Assembly: GCA_009926615.1 (NCBI GenBank)
Contig: RFOM01000001.1
Span: forward strand, 1-64,000
DNA length: 64,000 bases
Reading direction: 5' to 3'
Source: Pseudomonadota bacterium
GTDB lineage: Bacteria > Bdellovibrionota_B > Oligoflexia > Silvanigrellales > Silvanigrellaceae
Shown here: positions 36,192 to 45,744 of the stretch, piece by piece
Position numbering within the stretch: the stretch's first letter is position 1
Layout: the number at the start of each line of letters is the position of its first letter
Translations under genes and position numbers: made by a program
The notes under the pieces: model-generated
Seen by the model: only the letters and a program-made list of their open reading frames with translations
Told to the model about the DNA's origin: nothing
Databases searched by the model: none

Positions 36192-36800
36192 TCAGCGCTC
36201 CGGTTTTTCCCGAGGAGACTGCGCGCAGAATTCAACAAACCTCTTAAAATCCCAGAGGGCGAATTCATCGCCCAGCAACGACTCGGCACGACTTACGGGG
36301 TCAAAACAAACGGGGAATGTTCCGTTCGGCGCAATATTCGAAGGATAAGAATAAGTGAGCGTGACAACAGGCTCGCCCGTGTAAATGCTTCGGAAGATTT
36401 TCAAAACAAATTTCCCGTGATCATAACCATTGTCGCGGGTCACGGCGGAATCAAGACATTCATTCAGACCGCAGGCCGTATAGCCGCCCGCTTTCATTTT
36501 TTCGTTTTGTTCGTTGCAATAATTCCGGAGCCTGAGGGTCGCCTCACGCAAACTTTGTGCAACAGCGTCTGTCATCGCTTTGCACGTCAGGGGCACTCCC
36601 AGAGGCCATCCCACCGAAGGGATTCCAGCCAAATCAGCAGCCGTACCGGAGTCTGCCGGCGGCGGAGATGTGTCACCGGCTGCAAAGGGGCTTGGCGGTA
36701 ATATTGTTAACGCGATAATAAGCGCGGCGGCCGGCTTCGACGGAACGCACACGCATATAAACTTTTTGAAATCTTCACTTAGCCGGAACACAGGGATCAT
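36192..36800 (-). CDS. Hypothetical exported Cys-containing protein (paralogue of the next gene)
   Basis: About 202 residues with a secretion signal in the segment PAAALIIALTILPPSPFAAG; there is no lipobox Cys, so it is probably soluble and periplasmic. The mature part shows PLTC...NYCNEQNEKMKAGGYTACGLNECLDSA, the same spacing as PLMC...DFCEIQNVRAAQAGYLRCPVGLCQQEY in the upstream gene, so the two are paralogues, followed by a different C-terminus with PVCFDPVSRAESLLGDEFALWDFKRFVEFCA. The start is uncertain: ATGs at 36833 and 36800 and a GTG at 36791 all lack a clear ribosome site. The gene overlaps the end of its neighbour by up to 26 bases, suggesting coupling. Confidence 0.65.
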   Translation of the reverse strand: MIPVFRLSEDFKKFICVCVPSKPAAALIIALTILPPSPFAAGDTSPPPADSGTAADLAGIPSVGWPLGVPLTCKAMTDAVAQSLREATLRLRNYCNEQNEKMKAGGYTACGLNECLDSAVTRDNGYDHGKFVLKIFRSIYTGEPVVTLTYSYPSNIAPNGTFPVCFDPVSRAESLLGDEFALWDFKRFVEFCAQSPREKPER

Positions 36801-37389
36801 TCTTGGCCGCCAGAGCCGCTTTGCCGATTTCATTCAGAATCGTCGTCTGAACCGTCGAGTTCAAAGGGTTCACACACATCAGCTGATCGGGGCTCTTGGC
36901 CAAAGGAATATTGAACTCCATGCTGACGTAAATACGCTTGCCAAACACACCCGTGCTGCCGGAGTCGCCAGAACCGCCGCCATAGCCGCCGAACATGCTG
37001 CCCATGCTCGTGCCGTTGTTGATCGAAAACTTGAGGGTCGGCGCAGCCAGTGAACCGGGCTGATATTCCTGCTGACAAAGTCCGACAGGACAGCGCAGAT
37101 AACCCGCTTGGGCAGCTCTGACATTTTGAATCTCGCAAAAGTCACTGAGCCGCTGCGCAGATTCGAGCGTCACATCGATAATTTGCTGAGGACTCGGTCC
37201 TCCGCACATCAGCGGCACATCATAACGGATGCCGTAAGTTTTTTGGAATTCGGAGGACAGAGTGCTGTCCTGAAGCGCATCCGGCCCTCCGCAGCCGGCT
37301 GCGACCGTCATACACGTTGCTGCAGTCAGTTTGATAATTTGTGTATACACATTGCTCTTGCTAAGTCGGACGGAAGTCTGAGACGGCAT
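36775..37389 (-). CDS. Hypothetical lipoprotein (paralogue of the previous gene)
   Basis: 204 residues. ATG at 37389 is six bases after GAGGGG; the signal ends in the lipobox VAAG-C33. The mature protein has six further Cys, with the shared module MCGG...DFCEIQN...LRCPVGLCQQ, then a Gly/Ser-rich loop (SMFGGYGGGSGDSGSTG) and a C-terminal pair (LMCVNP, NDPCVP). No family was recognised. It is transcribed with the paralogue at 36192. Confidence 0.72.
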   Translation of the reverse strand: MPSQTSVRLSKSNVYTQIIKLTAATCMTVAAGCGGPDALQDSTLSSEFQKTYGIRYDVPLMCGGPSPQQIIDVTLESAQRLSDFCEIQNVRAAQAGYLRCPVGLCQQEYQPGSLAAPTLKFSINNGTSMGSMFGGYGGGSGDSGSTGVFGKRIYVSMEFNIPLAKSPDQLMCVNPLNSTVQTTILNEIGKAALAAKNDPCVPAK

Positions 37390-37626
37390 ACGCACCCCTC
37401 GCGGTTCAAGAAGCGATCAAGCCGAAATTCTTACGCAATGCAATAAATATTCACAACGGCAATTAAGGTGAATCTCCGAGTCAAGACAAAGACCGTCAAA
37501 AATGCTCCCTGCATCTTAAAAATGGCGAGTTTGTGACAGCAAAACAAGTTTTGGGGTTCCGGTCCGGATTGGATGCCTCTGACTTGAATGATAACATGGC
37601 ATCAGAAACGACTTACGGAGATGAGG

Positions 37627-37974
37627 GTGAGCTTAGGTTCAGCACAATGGGAACTTGACCAAATCGAGCAATCTTTGCGCGAGCGATACTTGGGGAGTAC
37701 TCAGGAAAAAAACGACTATATTGTGCGCTTCATTGGAACATCAGGCGAAATTGGCCGCAGATGTCTGACTTTTAATATCGAAGTGCGCGAAGATCGTTTC
37801 ACCCGTGAGAGAGAGTTTCTGGAAAGGCTTGTCGAATCGCTGCGGGCACAGGGCTGGGACATTGACGAACTCAGGCAACCCCTGTCTACAAGCGAGTCGT
37901 TTGACGCACGCCTCTGGCTCATCATTTATGAAGAACGAAACCATCACAGTCTGGCATCGGGAGATTCAAGATAA
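37627..37974 (+). CDS. Hypothetical small cytoplasmic protein
   Basis: About 115 residues, charged, with no signal peptide: a helix rich in Glu/Arg (QWELDQIEQSLRERYL), then IVRFIGTSGEIGRRCLTFNIEV, a second helix (TREREFLERLVESLRAQGWDIDEL) and a short beta end. GTG at 37627 is favoured because GGAG lies six bases before it; ATGs at 37621 and 37588 are alternatives. Its TAA overlaps the ATG of the following lipoprotein gene (TAATG), which supports it being real and coupled. No family was recognised. Confidence 0.6.
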   Translation: MSLGSAQWELDQIEQSLRERYLGSTQEKNDYIVRFIGTSGEIGRRCLTFNIEVREDRFTREREFLERLVESLRAQGWDIDELRQPLSTSESFDARLWLIIYEERNHHSLASGDSR

Positions 37975-38564
37975 TGAAAACCAATATTCTGGCCTGTGGT
38001 CTTGTATCCCTTTCGTTCATTTACGGTTGCAAAAACCGCCTGTTCAATTTATCGGGCGAACCGCCGACCCAAACCTCCTCCACACCGCCCGCAACTCCGG
38101 ACACACGTTCCGGTCAAATTGCGATCGGTCAGCAATCTTCGGACGACTCCAAAGGACAAACGCAGGCAAATCCTGCCAATCAAAATCCGGCAGGCTATTC
38201 AGCGCTGAAGGATGCTTCAACCAAAAACCTTCAGTTGGGCCAGACTCAGCAGTTTACGGTCAACGGCAAGGCTGTTGAAGTCACGTTCGTGAGCATCATT
38301 GAAGATTCACGCTGTCCGAAAAATGTTGTTTGTATCTGGGAGGGACTGGCAAAGCTGCAATTCAAGGTCAGCATACCGTCGGTCAACTTGGTAAAAACGG
38401 TTGAACCAATCTTGCGGGCAGGACACCCGCACCTCGGACAGATCATGGTCGGTGACGTCGGACTGGACCTTGTTGGTCTCAGTCCCGACACAGCCACCAC
38501 ACGACCTTCAGCAGCTCAGCGCTCTTCTCCGGAAGCAACACTCAGTGTCGGCAAGGCTCCCTGA
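37974..38564 (+). CDS. Hypothetical lipoprotein with DSRCP...CIWEG motif
   Basis: 196 residues. GGGAG precedes the ATG and the lipobox is FIYG-C19. After a Pro/Thr/Gln-rich linker (about 25-75) comes a beta-rich domain with EVTFVSIIEDSRCPKNVVCIWEG, a motif seen in many small bacterial lipoproteins and secreted proteins; its Cys pair probably forms a disulfide. Function unknown. The last 49 bases overlap, in opposite orientation, the 3' end of the metalloprotease gene. Confidence 0.75.
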   Translation: MKTNILACGLVSLSFIYGCKNRLFNLSGEPPTQTSSTPPATPDTRSGQIAIGQQSSDDSKGQTQANPANQNPAGYSALKDASTKNLQLGQTQQFTVNGKAVEVTFVSIIEDSRCPKNVVCIWEGLAKLQFKVSIPSVNLVKTVEPILRAGHPHLGQIMVGDVGLDLVGLSPDTATTRPSAAQRSSPEATLSVGKAP

Positions 38565-41500
38565 GCCACTGACATTATCGCGTTCAGGATGATCGCAGCC
38601 GGAGCACGTGCCTCCGCTTTCAGACTTTCACAGGCAACAAAAGTCGAGATGTCTTCCGGCGATGGAGGACAGGTGTCCAGCTGCAGCAGCTGCTGCAACG
38701 CTTCCGCCTGCTCGCCCAGTCTGCTTTGGGCAGGATGCAGCGGATTGTCTCCTGCCAAAACCGAGAGAGCTGCAATGGCCTGAATCATCTCTTCAATCGA
38801 ATAACGTCCCTTGACCAGAGCAGTGACAGTTTTACGGGAGCCGGGAGCAGGACCGTCGAGGACCAGATTCGGAATCACGACAACCTGATTCTGATGGTTG
38901 AACAAAGGCTTGCCAAGAACCAGACTGAACGGCTTGCCGTCCAGTGTTGAACCTGCACCGGATTTCCTTTGGTTTTCATCAAAATACTCAAAGTCCGCAA
39001 CACTGCCGGCCGGAACAACCACTCTTTGTCCGAAATGGGAGATCAACTCATCAAGGTAGGAGAAGTTTAATCCGCGATGATTGATGTTGGAAACTACACC
39101 AAGATAAGCAGCATCAGATCCCTTTGCCTTTGCCCTGTTCTTAAGAACGCGCGCAACCGCAATCATGTTCAGGTCCATTTCACTGCGAATCAGAGCGGAA
39201 ATCAGCGCACCGTAGGACGGATCCGCAAAAAATGACGGTTCAAGCTTCAGGGCATCAAGAGCACCGAAAAGTTTTGTGCCATGCTGCTCAGGAAAGTTCC
39301 TGAGGAACTGTTGTCTTCCGCCGGCGCCGCGGAATGCGAATTCGGCCGTCTGAAGCAACGCATCCTTCACTGCGATCTGGCTGGTCTCAACTGCCGTCGA
39401 CTGGGCAATCCCCCAAAGCGCATTAATCTTCAAAAGTTCCTGACTCAGCGTGCTGATGAGCTGGGCATAGATTGCGGGCAACCGCGGATCCAAAATTGCA
39501 TCCATCGGGTTTGCATATCTCAGCCTCTGCAAAATCAGGTTCACACGCAGCATCAGATATTCGTTGTAATCTTTGCCGAAATCAAAGCGCTGGCAATTGC
39601 CGAAGGTCGAGACGTTACGGTCGGTACAGAATGCGGGCTGAGATTTGAATTTCATGCCTTCGGTCGGGTAACCGTAAGCGTTTGCAAGAGCCAGAATATC
39701 GTATGCACCGAACGTTCCCAGTCCCGAGGCTCCGTCGGCGGCTTTGAAGTCACGCATTGCACCGGCAGTCATCTCGATGCCGTAATCATTGTAGTCCATC
39801 ACCGAGTCGGTGCCTTTGTCGACAACCACCGGAGGCTTTGAATCTTCCGTCAGTTCAGCAGAAGTCGTCGAAGCGATAAAATTGTGACGAAGTCCGAAAA
39901 CGTGACCGAGTTCATGCACAACCACCGAACGAACGAGTGCAAGCGCACCGGCCTCGGGTGAACTGACAAACGGTGATTCGATTGCAGGAACTCCGAATTC
40001 GGAAAGATTGACCTCAGCATTGGGCATCAGCTGACGAACGCAATCAAGTTTCGCCCGCACCACGTTGCGGCCGGACTTCAAAGATTTGATATTTGCAGCG
40101 TCACCGTCTACTTTCAGCAGATTTTCAAGTGACAGTCGGCGGTCTTCGGCTTTGTGCTTGATGTCAGCGGCCGATCCCTGAAGACGCGCATATGCGTCAG
40201 CCAGTTCCTGAGCAGAAGCAGTTTTTGAGCTTACGGCGTGGGACAAACCGGACACCATTTCTTCCGGAGCAACTGTCCGTCCCAAAGCCTTCGAGGCATG
40301 GCGTGCCAGCGTCACAAGGTCGCCCGTGCGGTTCGCTCTGTCGAATTCAGCAAGGTCTTCGGCGGGTGCCGCGCGTGACGTGAAAATTCCCAAATTTGCC
40401 AGCGCTGCATCGCACTTCGCTTCCCAAAGGAAACGGCTGACAGGCGAAGGAACGCTTCCCGAAGGCCGCTTCGGAAGATTGGGTTCTTTGCTCTTTTGCC
40501 ACGTTCTTTGGAAGTATCCTTTGCAACCTTCCATTGCCCACATAGTTCCGGAGAGCATCACGTCGCCCGAGATGATTTCACCTGTCTTGGGATTCTCGGT
40601 CGCTGTTGCCCAAGCGGAACCAAGTGCGAGCGAATCGTCCCAGTAAATCATGTTCACACGCGGGTCGGCAGCAACCACATTACCGCCGAGCGCCAAGCCC
40701 TGAGTGCGGTTCAGCTCTTCAAACTCGTCCTGAGTGTAAACCCTGACTGCGGGAGCAGGATTTTTTTCACCGGAAAGTCCGTCGAAAAGTTCTTTGTAGG
40801 ACAGCACAGCCGACTTGAGCACCGGCACCAGCTGCTCCGGAACATTGCGGCTGAGAACGAAAGTGATTTCTTTTTCAAGGTTGAATTTACGCACATAGGG
40901 CATCGCGGTGCGCGCACGTCCGCCGTTGGCCTCAAACATTCCTTTGGTTGCAAAATACGGAACGTCTTTTCCTTCAGTCCGATCGTTTACGCCTCGTGAG
41001 CGCAGTTCCTGCTGAGACACGTCGAGCGGAATGGCCTGCTTTGCCTCGAACGCGTCTTGTCCTGAAGGAATCGGAAAAAAACCTTGCACAACATGCACTG
41101 TCGGACGAATGGGATCCTTCGACGGCTCGGCAATCGGGCCGACCTCATCATCGTCGCCCAGCACCGCCTCATTTGAATTAATCAAAACAAGCTGATCAAT
41201 AACGAAACTTGGATCCTGTTCAGTAAAGTACATCCCGTTCGTCATCAGCCCCAGCGCAGGTTTAGCCGCGTGAGCTACGCGGGGAACAACGACATCGGCA
41301 GACATCTGCAAAGAGGGCACTCCGCCCGCGAAAGCCGAAACCAGAAAACTTTTGTTCTCAGGCCGGCTGAAGTCCACCTGATAGTATTTCTGCTTTTGAC
41401 CTTCGGGTTCAACCGTTCTGACAATCGGATAGGAACCGACTATCAGGTCTTCCTGCGAAGAACCGTCATAAAGTCCTTCGCCTGAGCGGATAATCACAAG

Positions 41501-42292
41501 GCGGTTGCTGTTGACTTCAAATTTGACGATCATCGAATCGAGATTGAAAACCCTGCTGGTTCCGACAGATCCCTGCTGAAGCGAGGTCGTCAGCACAAAC
41601 CGGCGGTTCCTGATAAACGATTCGGCCAGATAAGGCATATCAAGCGACACTTGCTGCATCGAAAGAATTTCGAGCGCGCGCAGTGATGATTCAATTTCAC
41701 GGCTCAGCTTGCCCAGCAGATTTTCAACCCGCTTCGGCATTCCGAAAAACCGCACCAGCGTGTCGGCAGCGGATTTTGCATAGTCCGTTGCTTCAGCTTC
41801 ATTCAACAACTGCTTGCCGTCGCTGTCTTTTACTCTCGCGAAACTGCCAATCCATTTGCCTGCATCGGAAACGTTCGAGAGATTGCTTTCGATCACTTCG
41901 AAGACCAGACAACTCAGGTAAGCGGCGGTCTTGTCGGGTGTAGCCACGCAACTGGTGGACGAAGAACGGCCGACTCGTGCAACAACGTCTTTCGCGAACG
42001 CCAGAGCCATGGCGCGCGCGAGTTTCGGAGTCACCGCAGCTTCGGCGGAAGACTGCGAAATTTCCGCAACAAAAAGAGCTTCCAGAGAGGAACTCAGCTG
42101 TGACTCAAATTCTTCCTTCAGACTTTTCGTCTGAGCCGGAGTCACCGGAACCTCAGGAGTTACGTAACGGCCCGAAGGCAATTCTTCGGGAGCCGATGAA
42201 CGACGCGTACACGCACCAAAGACAAGTCCCGAAACCAACGAGACAATCATCGCCTTTGACACAAGTCCGAAGACCGGATGAGTTTTATTCAC
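38516..42292 (-). CDS. Large zinc metalloprotease lipoprotein (metzincin type)
   Basis: 1258 residues from the GTG at 42292, chosen because GGTGGAG lies six bases upstream and it gives a normal signal peptide; the frame is open to an ATG at 42358. The lipobox is VFGA-C28. The active site is VVHELGHVFGLRHNF near residue 793 (HExxHxxGxxH, three zinc His), followed about 40 residues later by TDSVMDYNDYGIEM, the expected Met-turn. The arrangement resembles the zinc-dependent metalloproteases with DUF5117/DUF4953-type domains. The N-terminal 400 residues (mostly beta, with YYQVDFSRPENKSFL) and the C-terminal 400 are not assigned. Location is probably outer membrane or surface; a degradative role is likely. 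Confidence 0.83.
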   Translation of the reverse strand: MNKTHPVFGLVSKAMIVSLVSGLVFGACTRRSSAPEELPSGRYVTPEVPVTPAQTKSLKEEFESQLSSSLEALFVAEISQSSAEAAVTPKLARAMALAFAKDVVARVGRSSSTSCVATPDKTAAYLSCLVFEVIESNLSNVSDAGKWIGSFARVKDSDGKQLLNEAEATDYAKSAADTLVRFFGMPKRVENLLGKLSREIESSLRALEILSMQQVSLDMPYLAESFIRNRRFVLTTSLQQGSVGTSRVFNLDSMIVKFEVNSNRLVIIRSGEGLYDGSSQEDLIVGSYPIVRTVEPEGQKQKYYQVDFSRPENKSFLVSAFAGGVPSLQMSADVVVPRVAHAAKPALGLMTNGMYFTEQDPSFVIDQLVLINSNEAVLGDDDEVGPIAEPSKDPIRPTVHVVQGFFPIPSGQDAFEAKQAIPLDVSQQELRSRGVNDRTEGKDVPYFATKGMFEANGGRARTAMPYVRKFNLEKEITFVLSRNVPEQLVPVLKSAVLSYKELFDGLSGEKNPAPAVRVYTQDEFEELNRTQGLALGGNVVAADPRVNMIYWDDSLALGSAWATATENPKTGEIISGDVMLSGTMWAMEGCKGYFQRTWQKSKEPNLPKRPSGSVPSPVSRFLWEAKCDAALANLGIFTSRAAPAEDLAEFDRANRTGDLVTLARHASKALGRTVAPEEMVSGLSHAVSSKTASAQELADAYARLQGSAADIKHKAEDRRLSLENLLKVDGDAANIKSLKSGRNVVRAKLDCVRQLMPNAEVNLSEFGVPAIESPFVSSPEAGALALVRSVVVHELGHVFGLRHNFIASTTSAELTEDSKPPVVVDKGTDSVMDYNDYGIEMTAGAMRDFKAADGASGLGTFGAYDILALANAYGYPTEGMKFKSQPAFCTDRNVSTFGNCQRFDFGKDYNEYLMLRVNLILQRLRYANPMDAILDPRLPAIYAQLISTLSQELLKINALWGIAQSTAVETSQIAVKDALLQTAEFAFRGAGGRQQFLRNFPEQHGTKLFGALDALKLEPSFFADPSYGALISALIRSEMDLNMIAVARVLKNRAKAKGSDAAYLGVVSNINHRGLNFSYLDELISHFGQRVVVPAGSVADFEYFDENQRKSGAGSTLDGKPFSLVLGKPLFNHQNQVVVIPNLVLDGPAPGSRKTVTALVKGRYSIEEMIQAIAALSVLAGDNPLHPAQSRLGEQAEALQQLLQLDTCPPSPEDISTFVACESLKAEARAPAAIILNAIMSVAQGALPTLSVASGEER

Positions 42293-42570
42293 GTCTGACT
42301 CCACCGTTTGAAAACCAATTAGGCTGATTGGCCTACCAACATCCGGCCCGCTTTTCAATCAGTTTTATCGTTTTCCAAAATTCCGCCCGAATCCAAATTT
42401 TCAAGTCATTTCAGCGATTCGCAATCAACAGCGGGATTTAACCGTGTACACTCGGGCAATTTCAAATCCTGCACCTTTAATAAGCAAAAAATGATTGCAG
42501 GTCCCCGTTTCTTCACCTACCAACCGTGACAAGCGCGTTTTTCGCGCCAACAGTACAGGAGAACTTGGAT

Positions 42571-42873
42571 ATGAATTCATTCAGCAAGCTCTTCAGAAGC
42601 TCGGAAAAAAGAGTGATGAAGCCACGGTTCCGGACAGAACTCAAACCTCATTACCCGCCAATGGCCGAACTCATCGCCACGGCGGAGCGTATTACCCTGA
42701 GCTGCAAACTGGCGGAGCAGATCGACGTCAGCAGAATCTTCTACAAAGAAGTTGCGCTGCGCGGGCTCAACAGCCGGAAGTATTCCGTTGATGAAGCAAA
42801 ACGAATGGGAATCATTATTGATTATCTCGCAGAAACCCGCCGCAGACAGCTTGCCCCTGCCGATGCAATGTGA
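42571..42873 (+). CDS. Hypothetical small protein
   Basis: 100 residues starting MNSFSKLFRSSEKRV, with AGGAGA nine bases before the ATG. It is basic and helical, with no signal or membrane segment. The second half (KYSVDEAKRMGIIIDYLAETRRR) could be a helix-turn-helix-like pair, but this is not a clear match. It stands alone between two leftward genes with about 280 bases upstream. Not recognised. Confidence 0.65.
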   Translation: MNSFSKLFRSSEKRVMKPRFRTELKPHYPPMAELIATAERITLSCKLAEQIDVSRIFYKEVALRGLNSRKYSVDEAKRMGIIIDYLAETRRRQLAPADAM

Positions 42874-42918
42874 ACTGCCCCGCGCGGAATGAATGCGGCA
42901 ACCCCGACTTTCCGAAAC

Positions 42919-43971
42919 CTATCGGCCGCGCGGAGCTTCAACCTCGGGCAGCAGGGTCAGAGTCAGGCCCTGCAATGAAGCCGGCTGTCCGCGACCTGCA
43001 GCATCGGATGCGATGAGCAGTGTCCCTGCCGGCTTCTGGTCTTTGAACTGCGAAACCCGCTGGACGACATCGGGCCAAGCGACAGCCCTCCGGACAATTT
43101 TCATCTGCAGCTGACGAACATCCGCAGCCACACGGCGGGCCAGCTCTTCCATCACCTGTGAATAACTTGAAATACGAAAGACAAGCGAATCGGCCAAAGG
43201 AACGGCTTCGAAATAAACGTCATGATCGACCCAAAGCGCTGCGTGAATGAGATCGGATTCGGATGACTTGTCCGTAAAAACAACAACGTCGCCCACGGAA
43301 AAACCACTGTTGCGCTCACGCCTGCCGGCGTTCGCAGGCTTGCTCGAGGCAGGAATTTCTCCCACCGTTCTGAACGACAACCCGTCAAGAAAAAGATTGT
43401 TCACGTTGGATCGGCTGTGTGCAACGAATCGAAGTTGCGACGATTCTGCAAGCAGGACTGACAGCAGCGCTTCGGATGATGTCAAATTGAGTGAAGCATC
43501 GTTAAAACGCAATTCGCGGCCCGTGACGGCCTGCACGGCCGGCGACATCAGATCACTGAATTTGAGCTGGTTTCCCTGCGCCGGAAGGCGCAATTTAGAT
43601 GCAGATGCCTGCGCGTACAAAGGAATAATTTTACGGAAGGCATCTTCGCCTGCAGAACTGACCGCCGCATTCAACGCATAAAAATTGAATCCGAGATTCT
43701 CGGAATTGGCAGCAGTCGAACGACTCGGTGTGTTCATCTGCACAACACGGACGTCTGTGCCAAAGCCCATACTTTTTAAAAGAAGAAGTTCCAGCCCTGA
43801 ATCGTTGCGCGAAAGCACCGAGATGCTCCGCAGCTCGCCCTTTTCCCGATTTTTTTTGTCGACGCATCCGGACAAAGAAAGAATAAGAACCGAAAAAAAA
43901 GCAAAAAATACAGAAATTCCGCTAAGGAGGCTGCTCAATACCTTCCGGCAATGATTCTCTCCGTCGCTCAT
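42919..43971 (-). CDS. Lipoprotein with papain-fold-like C-terminal region, last gene of the his-purH operon
   Basis: 350 residues. The ATG at 43971 has GGGAG six bases upstream; a long signal ends in LSLSG-C36. The C-terminal part has FSVGDVVVFTDKS...LIHAALWVDHDVYFEAVPL, which looks like the GDVV...HAA core of NlpC/P60 or YiiX-like hydrolases. No convincing nucleophile Cys is visible in the mature chain, so it may be a non-catalytic relative. It starts only 15 bases after the purH stop and so is probably co-transcribed with purine and histidine biosynthesis genes, an odd place for an envelope protein. Confidence 0.68.
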   Translation of the reverse strand: MSDGENHCRKVLSSLLSGISVFFAFFSVLILSLSGCVDKKNREKGELRSISVLSRNDSGLELLLLKSMGFGTDVRVVQMNTPSRSTAANSENLGFNFYALNAAVSSAGEDAFRKIIPLYAQASASKLRLPAQGNQLKFSDLMSPAVQAVTGRELRFNDASLNLTSSEALLSVLLAESSQLRFVAHSRSNVNNLFLDGLSFRTVGEIPASSKPANAGRRERNSGFSVGDVVVFTDKSSESDLIHAALWVDHDVYFEAVPLADSLVFRISSYSQVMEELARRVAADVRQLQMKIVRRAVAWPDVVQRVSQFKDQKPAGTLLIASDAAGRGQPASLQGLTLTLLPEVEAPRGR

Positions 43972-43986
43972 GCAGCTCCCGCAAAC

Positions 43987-45642
43987 TCAGTGTTTGAAGT
44001 GCCTGTAACCCGTAACAATCATTGCAATACCCGCTTTGTTGCAGGCATCGATGACTGCCGCATCCTGAACACTTCCGCCCGGTTGAATAATGACTCTTAT
44101 ACCTGTGTTTTTAATCAAATCGATACTGTCGGGAAAGGGGAAAAATGCATCCGATGCCAAAACGGCGCCCTTGAGGGGCAGACTTGCCTTTTTAAGACAG
44201 TATTCCACCGCATCAACACGGTTTGTGAAGCCTCCGCCGACGGCAATCGTCTGATTTCCGTTACAAAGAACGATTGCATTGGAGCGCACATGCTTGACGA
44301 TCGAATAAGCAAACCAGCACGCTGATTTCTCTAATGGAGACGGGGTTGCATTTGTCGGAATATGGAGTTTTTCAGGGTCGAAAATAGTGTCATCCACGTC
44401 CTGCACAAGGAAACCGCCCTGAACCTGAGAGATTTGCTGTTTGTTCATCAGCGGCAGCTGAGTATTCAGAACAACAATCCGCAAATTCTTTTTGCTGCGC
44501 AGAAGGTCCAGCGCATCGGGTTCAAACTCAGGCGCGACTACCACTTCAAGAAAGGTTTCGTGCAGCGCAAGGGCGCACCCCAAATCCACTTTCCGGTTCA
44601 ACAGCACCACACCGCCGAACGGGCTCACAGGGTCGCCTTCAAAGGCCCGTCTGTAGGCCTCCATCGGACTTCCGCCCAAACCGACACCGCAAGGAAGGTT
44701 GTGCTTGATAATCACGGCGGCGCATTCACGAAATTCACTGATCAGGCGAATGCCGTGTTCCATATCAAGGTAATTGTTGTAGGAAAGTTCTTTGCCGTTA
44801 AGGCACTGTGCTTCGACCAGTGAACAGCTTGCTCCCTGATGGACGACACCCGATCCGGTTGCATACAGGGCGGCTTTTTGGTGCGGATTTTCCCCGTAGC
44901 GCAAAGATTTAACCCGCTCAAATTCATAAGTCAGCTGTCCTTCGAGCAGCTGCGCGGACAAGCGGGCCTGCCGTTGAACCGGGCCGGCCCCGAGCCGGAC
45001 ACCGGTAATCCCGTGCAGCTTGTGACGCAGTGCAAGTGAAATGACTTCGTCATAGGTCGCCGTTTCACCCAATGCTTTGAGGGCAAGTTCAACTCTCAGC
45101 TGACCACCGAGCGACCCGCCGTTTTTCTGCACTGCCTCAATAAAAGCTTTGTAGTCCTGCGGATCGCACAACACCCCGACGCGGATGAAATTCTTGGCGG
45201 CAGCGCGCAAAAGACTCACTCCGCCGATATCGATACTTTCGACAAGCTGCCCCAAATCCTCCGTGCGTCTGAGTGTTTCCTGAAACGGATAGAGGTTGCA
45301 GACAACCAAATCGAATTTCTCAATCTTGTGCATTTCGAGATCATGCGAGTCCGAATCAGAGTTCGGCTTGGCGAGAATTCCCCCGAAAATTTTAGGATGC
45401 AGAGTTTTGACTCTTCCTCCCAAAATTTCAGGAAAACCGGTGATTGATTCAACAGTCCTGACGGGAAATCCCCAAGAAGAAAGCTGTTCCGCGGTTGAAC
45501 CGGTTGCTGACAGCGAGCATCCGATTGACACCAGAAACTGAGACAATTCACGAAGTCCGCTCTTGTCCGAAAGGCTTAAAAAGGCACTTTTCAGAGGAAC
45601 TTTATCGAGCCAAGTGGAGGACGAAACATCAGAAGCCTGCAT
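43987..45642 (-). CDS. purH: Bifunctional AICAR transformylase/IMP cyclohydrolase
   Basis: 551 residues, the usual length. It catalyses the last two steps to IMP. The N-terminal cyclohydrolase part has ALSLSDKSGL, SLSATGSTAEQL, GGRVKTLHPKIFGGIL and CNLYPF. The C-terminal transformylase part has LRYGENPHQKAALY, KELSYNNYLD, IIKHNLPCGV, SPFGGVVLLN, SDAFFPFPDSI, IQPGGSVQD and the closing RHFKH. The conserved IGGPS loop reads IGGVS here. GAGGTG lies about 7 bases before the ATG. Placement after hisA is logical, because AICAR released in histidine synthesis is the PurH substrate. Confidence 0.96.
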   Translation of the reverse strand: MQASDVSSSTWLDKVPLKSAFLSLSDKSGLRELSQFLVSIGCSLSATGSTAEQLSSWGFPVRTVESITGFPEILGGRVKTLHPKIFGGILAKPNSDSDSHDLEMHKIEKFDLVVCNLYPFQETLRRTEDLGQLVESIDIGGVSLLRAAAKNFIRVGVLCDPQDYKAFIEAVQKNGGSLGGQLRVELALKALGETATYDEVISLALRHKLHGITGVRLGAGPVQRQARLSAQLLEGQLTYEFERVKSLRYGENPHQKAALYATGSGVVHQGASCSLVEAQCLNGKELSYNNYLDMEHGIRLISEFRECAAVIIKHNLPCGVGLGGSPMEAYRRAFEGDPVSPFGGVVLLNRKVDLGCALALHETFLEVVVAPEFEPDALDLLRSKKNLRIVVLNTQLPLMNKQQISQVQGGFLVQDVDDTIFDPEKLHIPTNATPSPLEKSACWFAYSIVKHVRSNAIVLCNGNQTIAVGGGFTNRVDAVEYCLKKASLPLKGAVLASDAFFPFPDSIDLIKNTGIRVIIQPGGSVQDAAVIDACNKAGIAMIVTGYRHFKH

Positions 45643-45744
45643 CGTGACACCTCAGAAGTGGAGCGGGTAACAAGTGACCGGATTCCGGTGCATAGCACGG
45701 GCACAAGTCAGGCGGAAACCTGCAACTCCAAAAGGATTCGTGAA

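Noticed and set aside
36179..36204. Hairpin plus T-run on the plus strand near CCGGAG...CTCCGG
   Set aside because: The stem is short and imperfect, overlaps the stop codon of a leftward gene, and no rightward gene ends there.
35913..36701. 262-codon plus-strand frame across the sialidase start and the small exported gene
   Set aside because: It runs antisense over two genes with clear signal peptides and through the AT-rich spacer; the translation shows no domain or signal.
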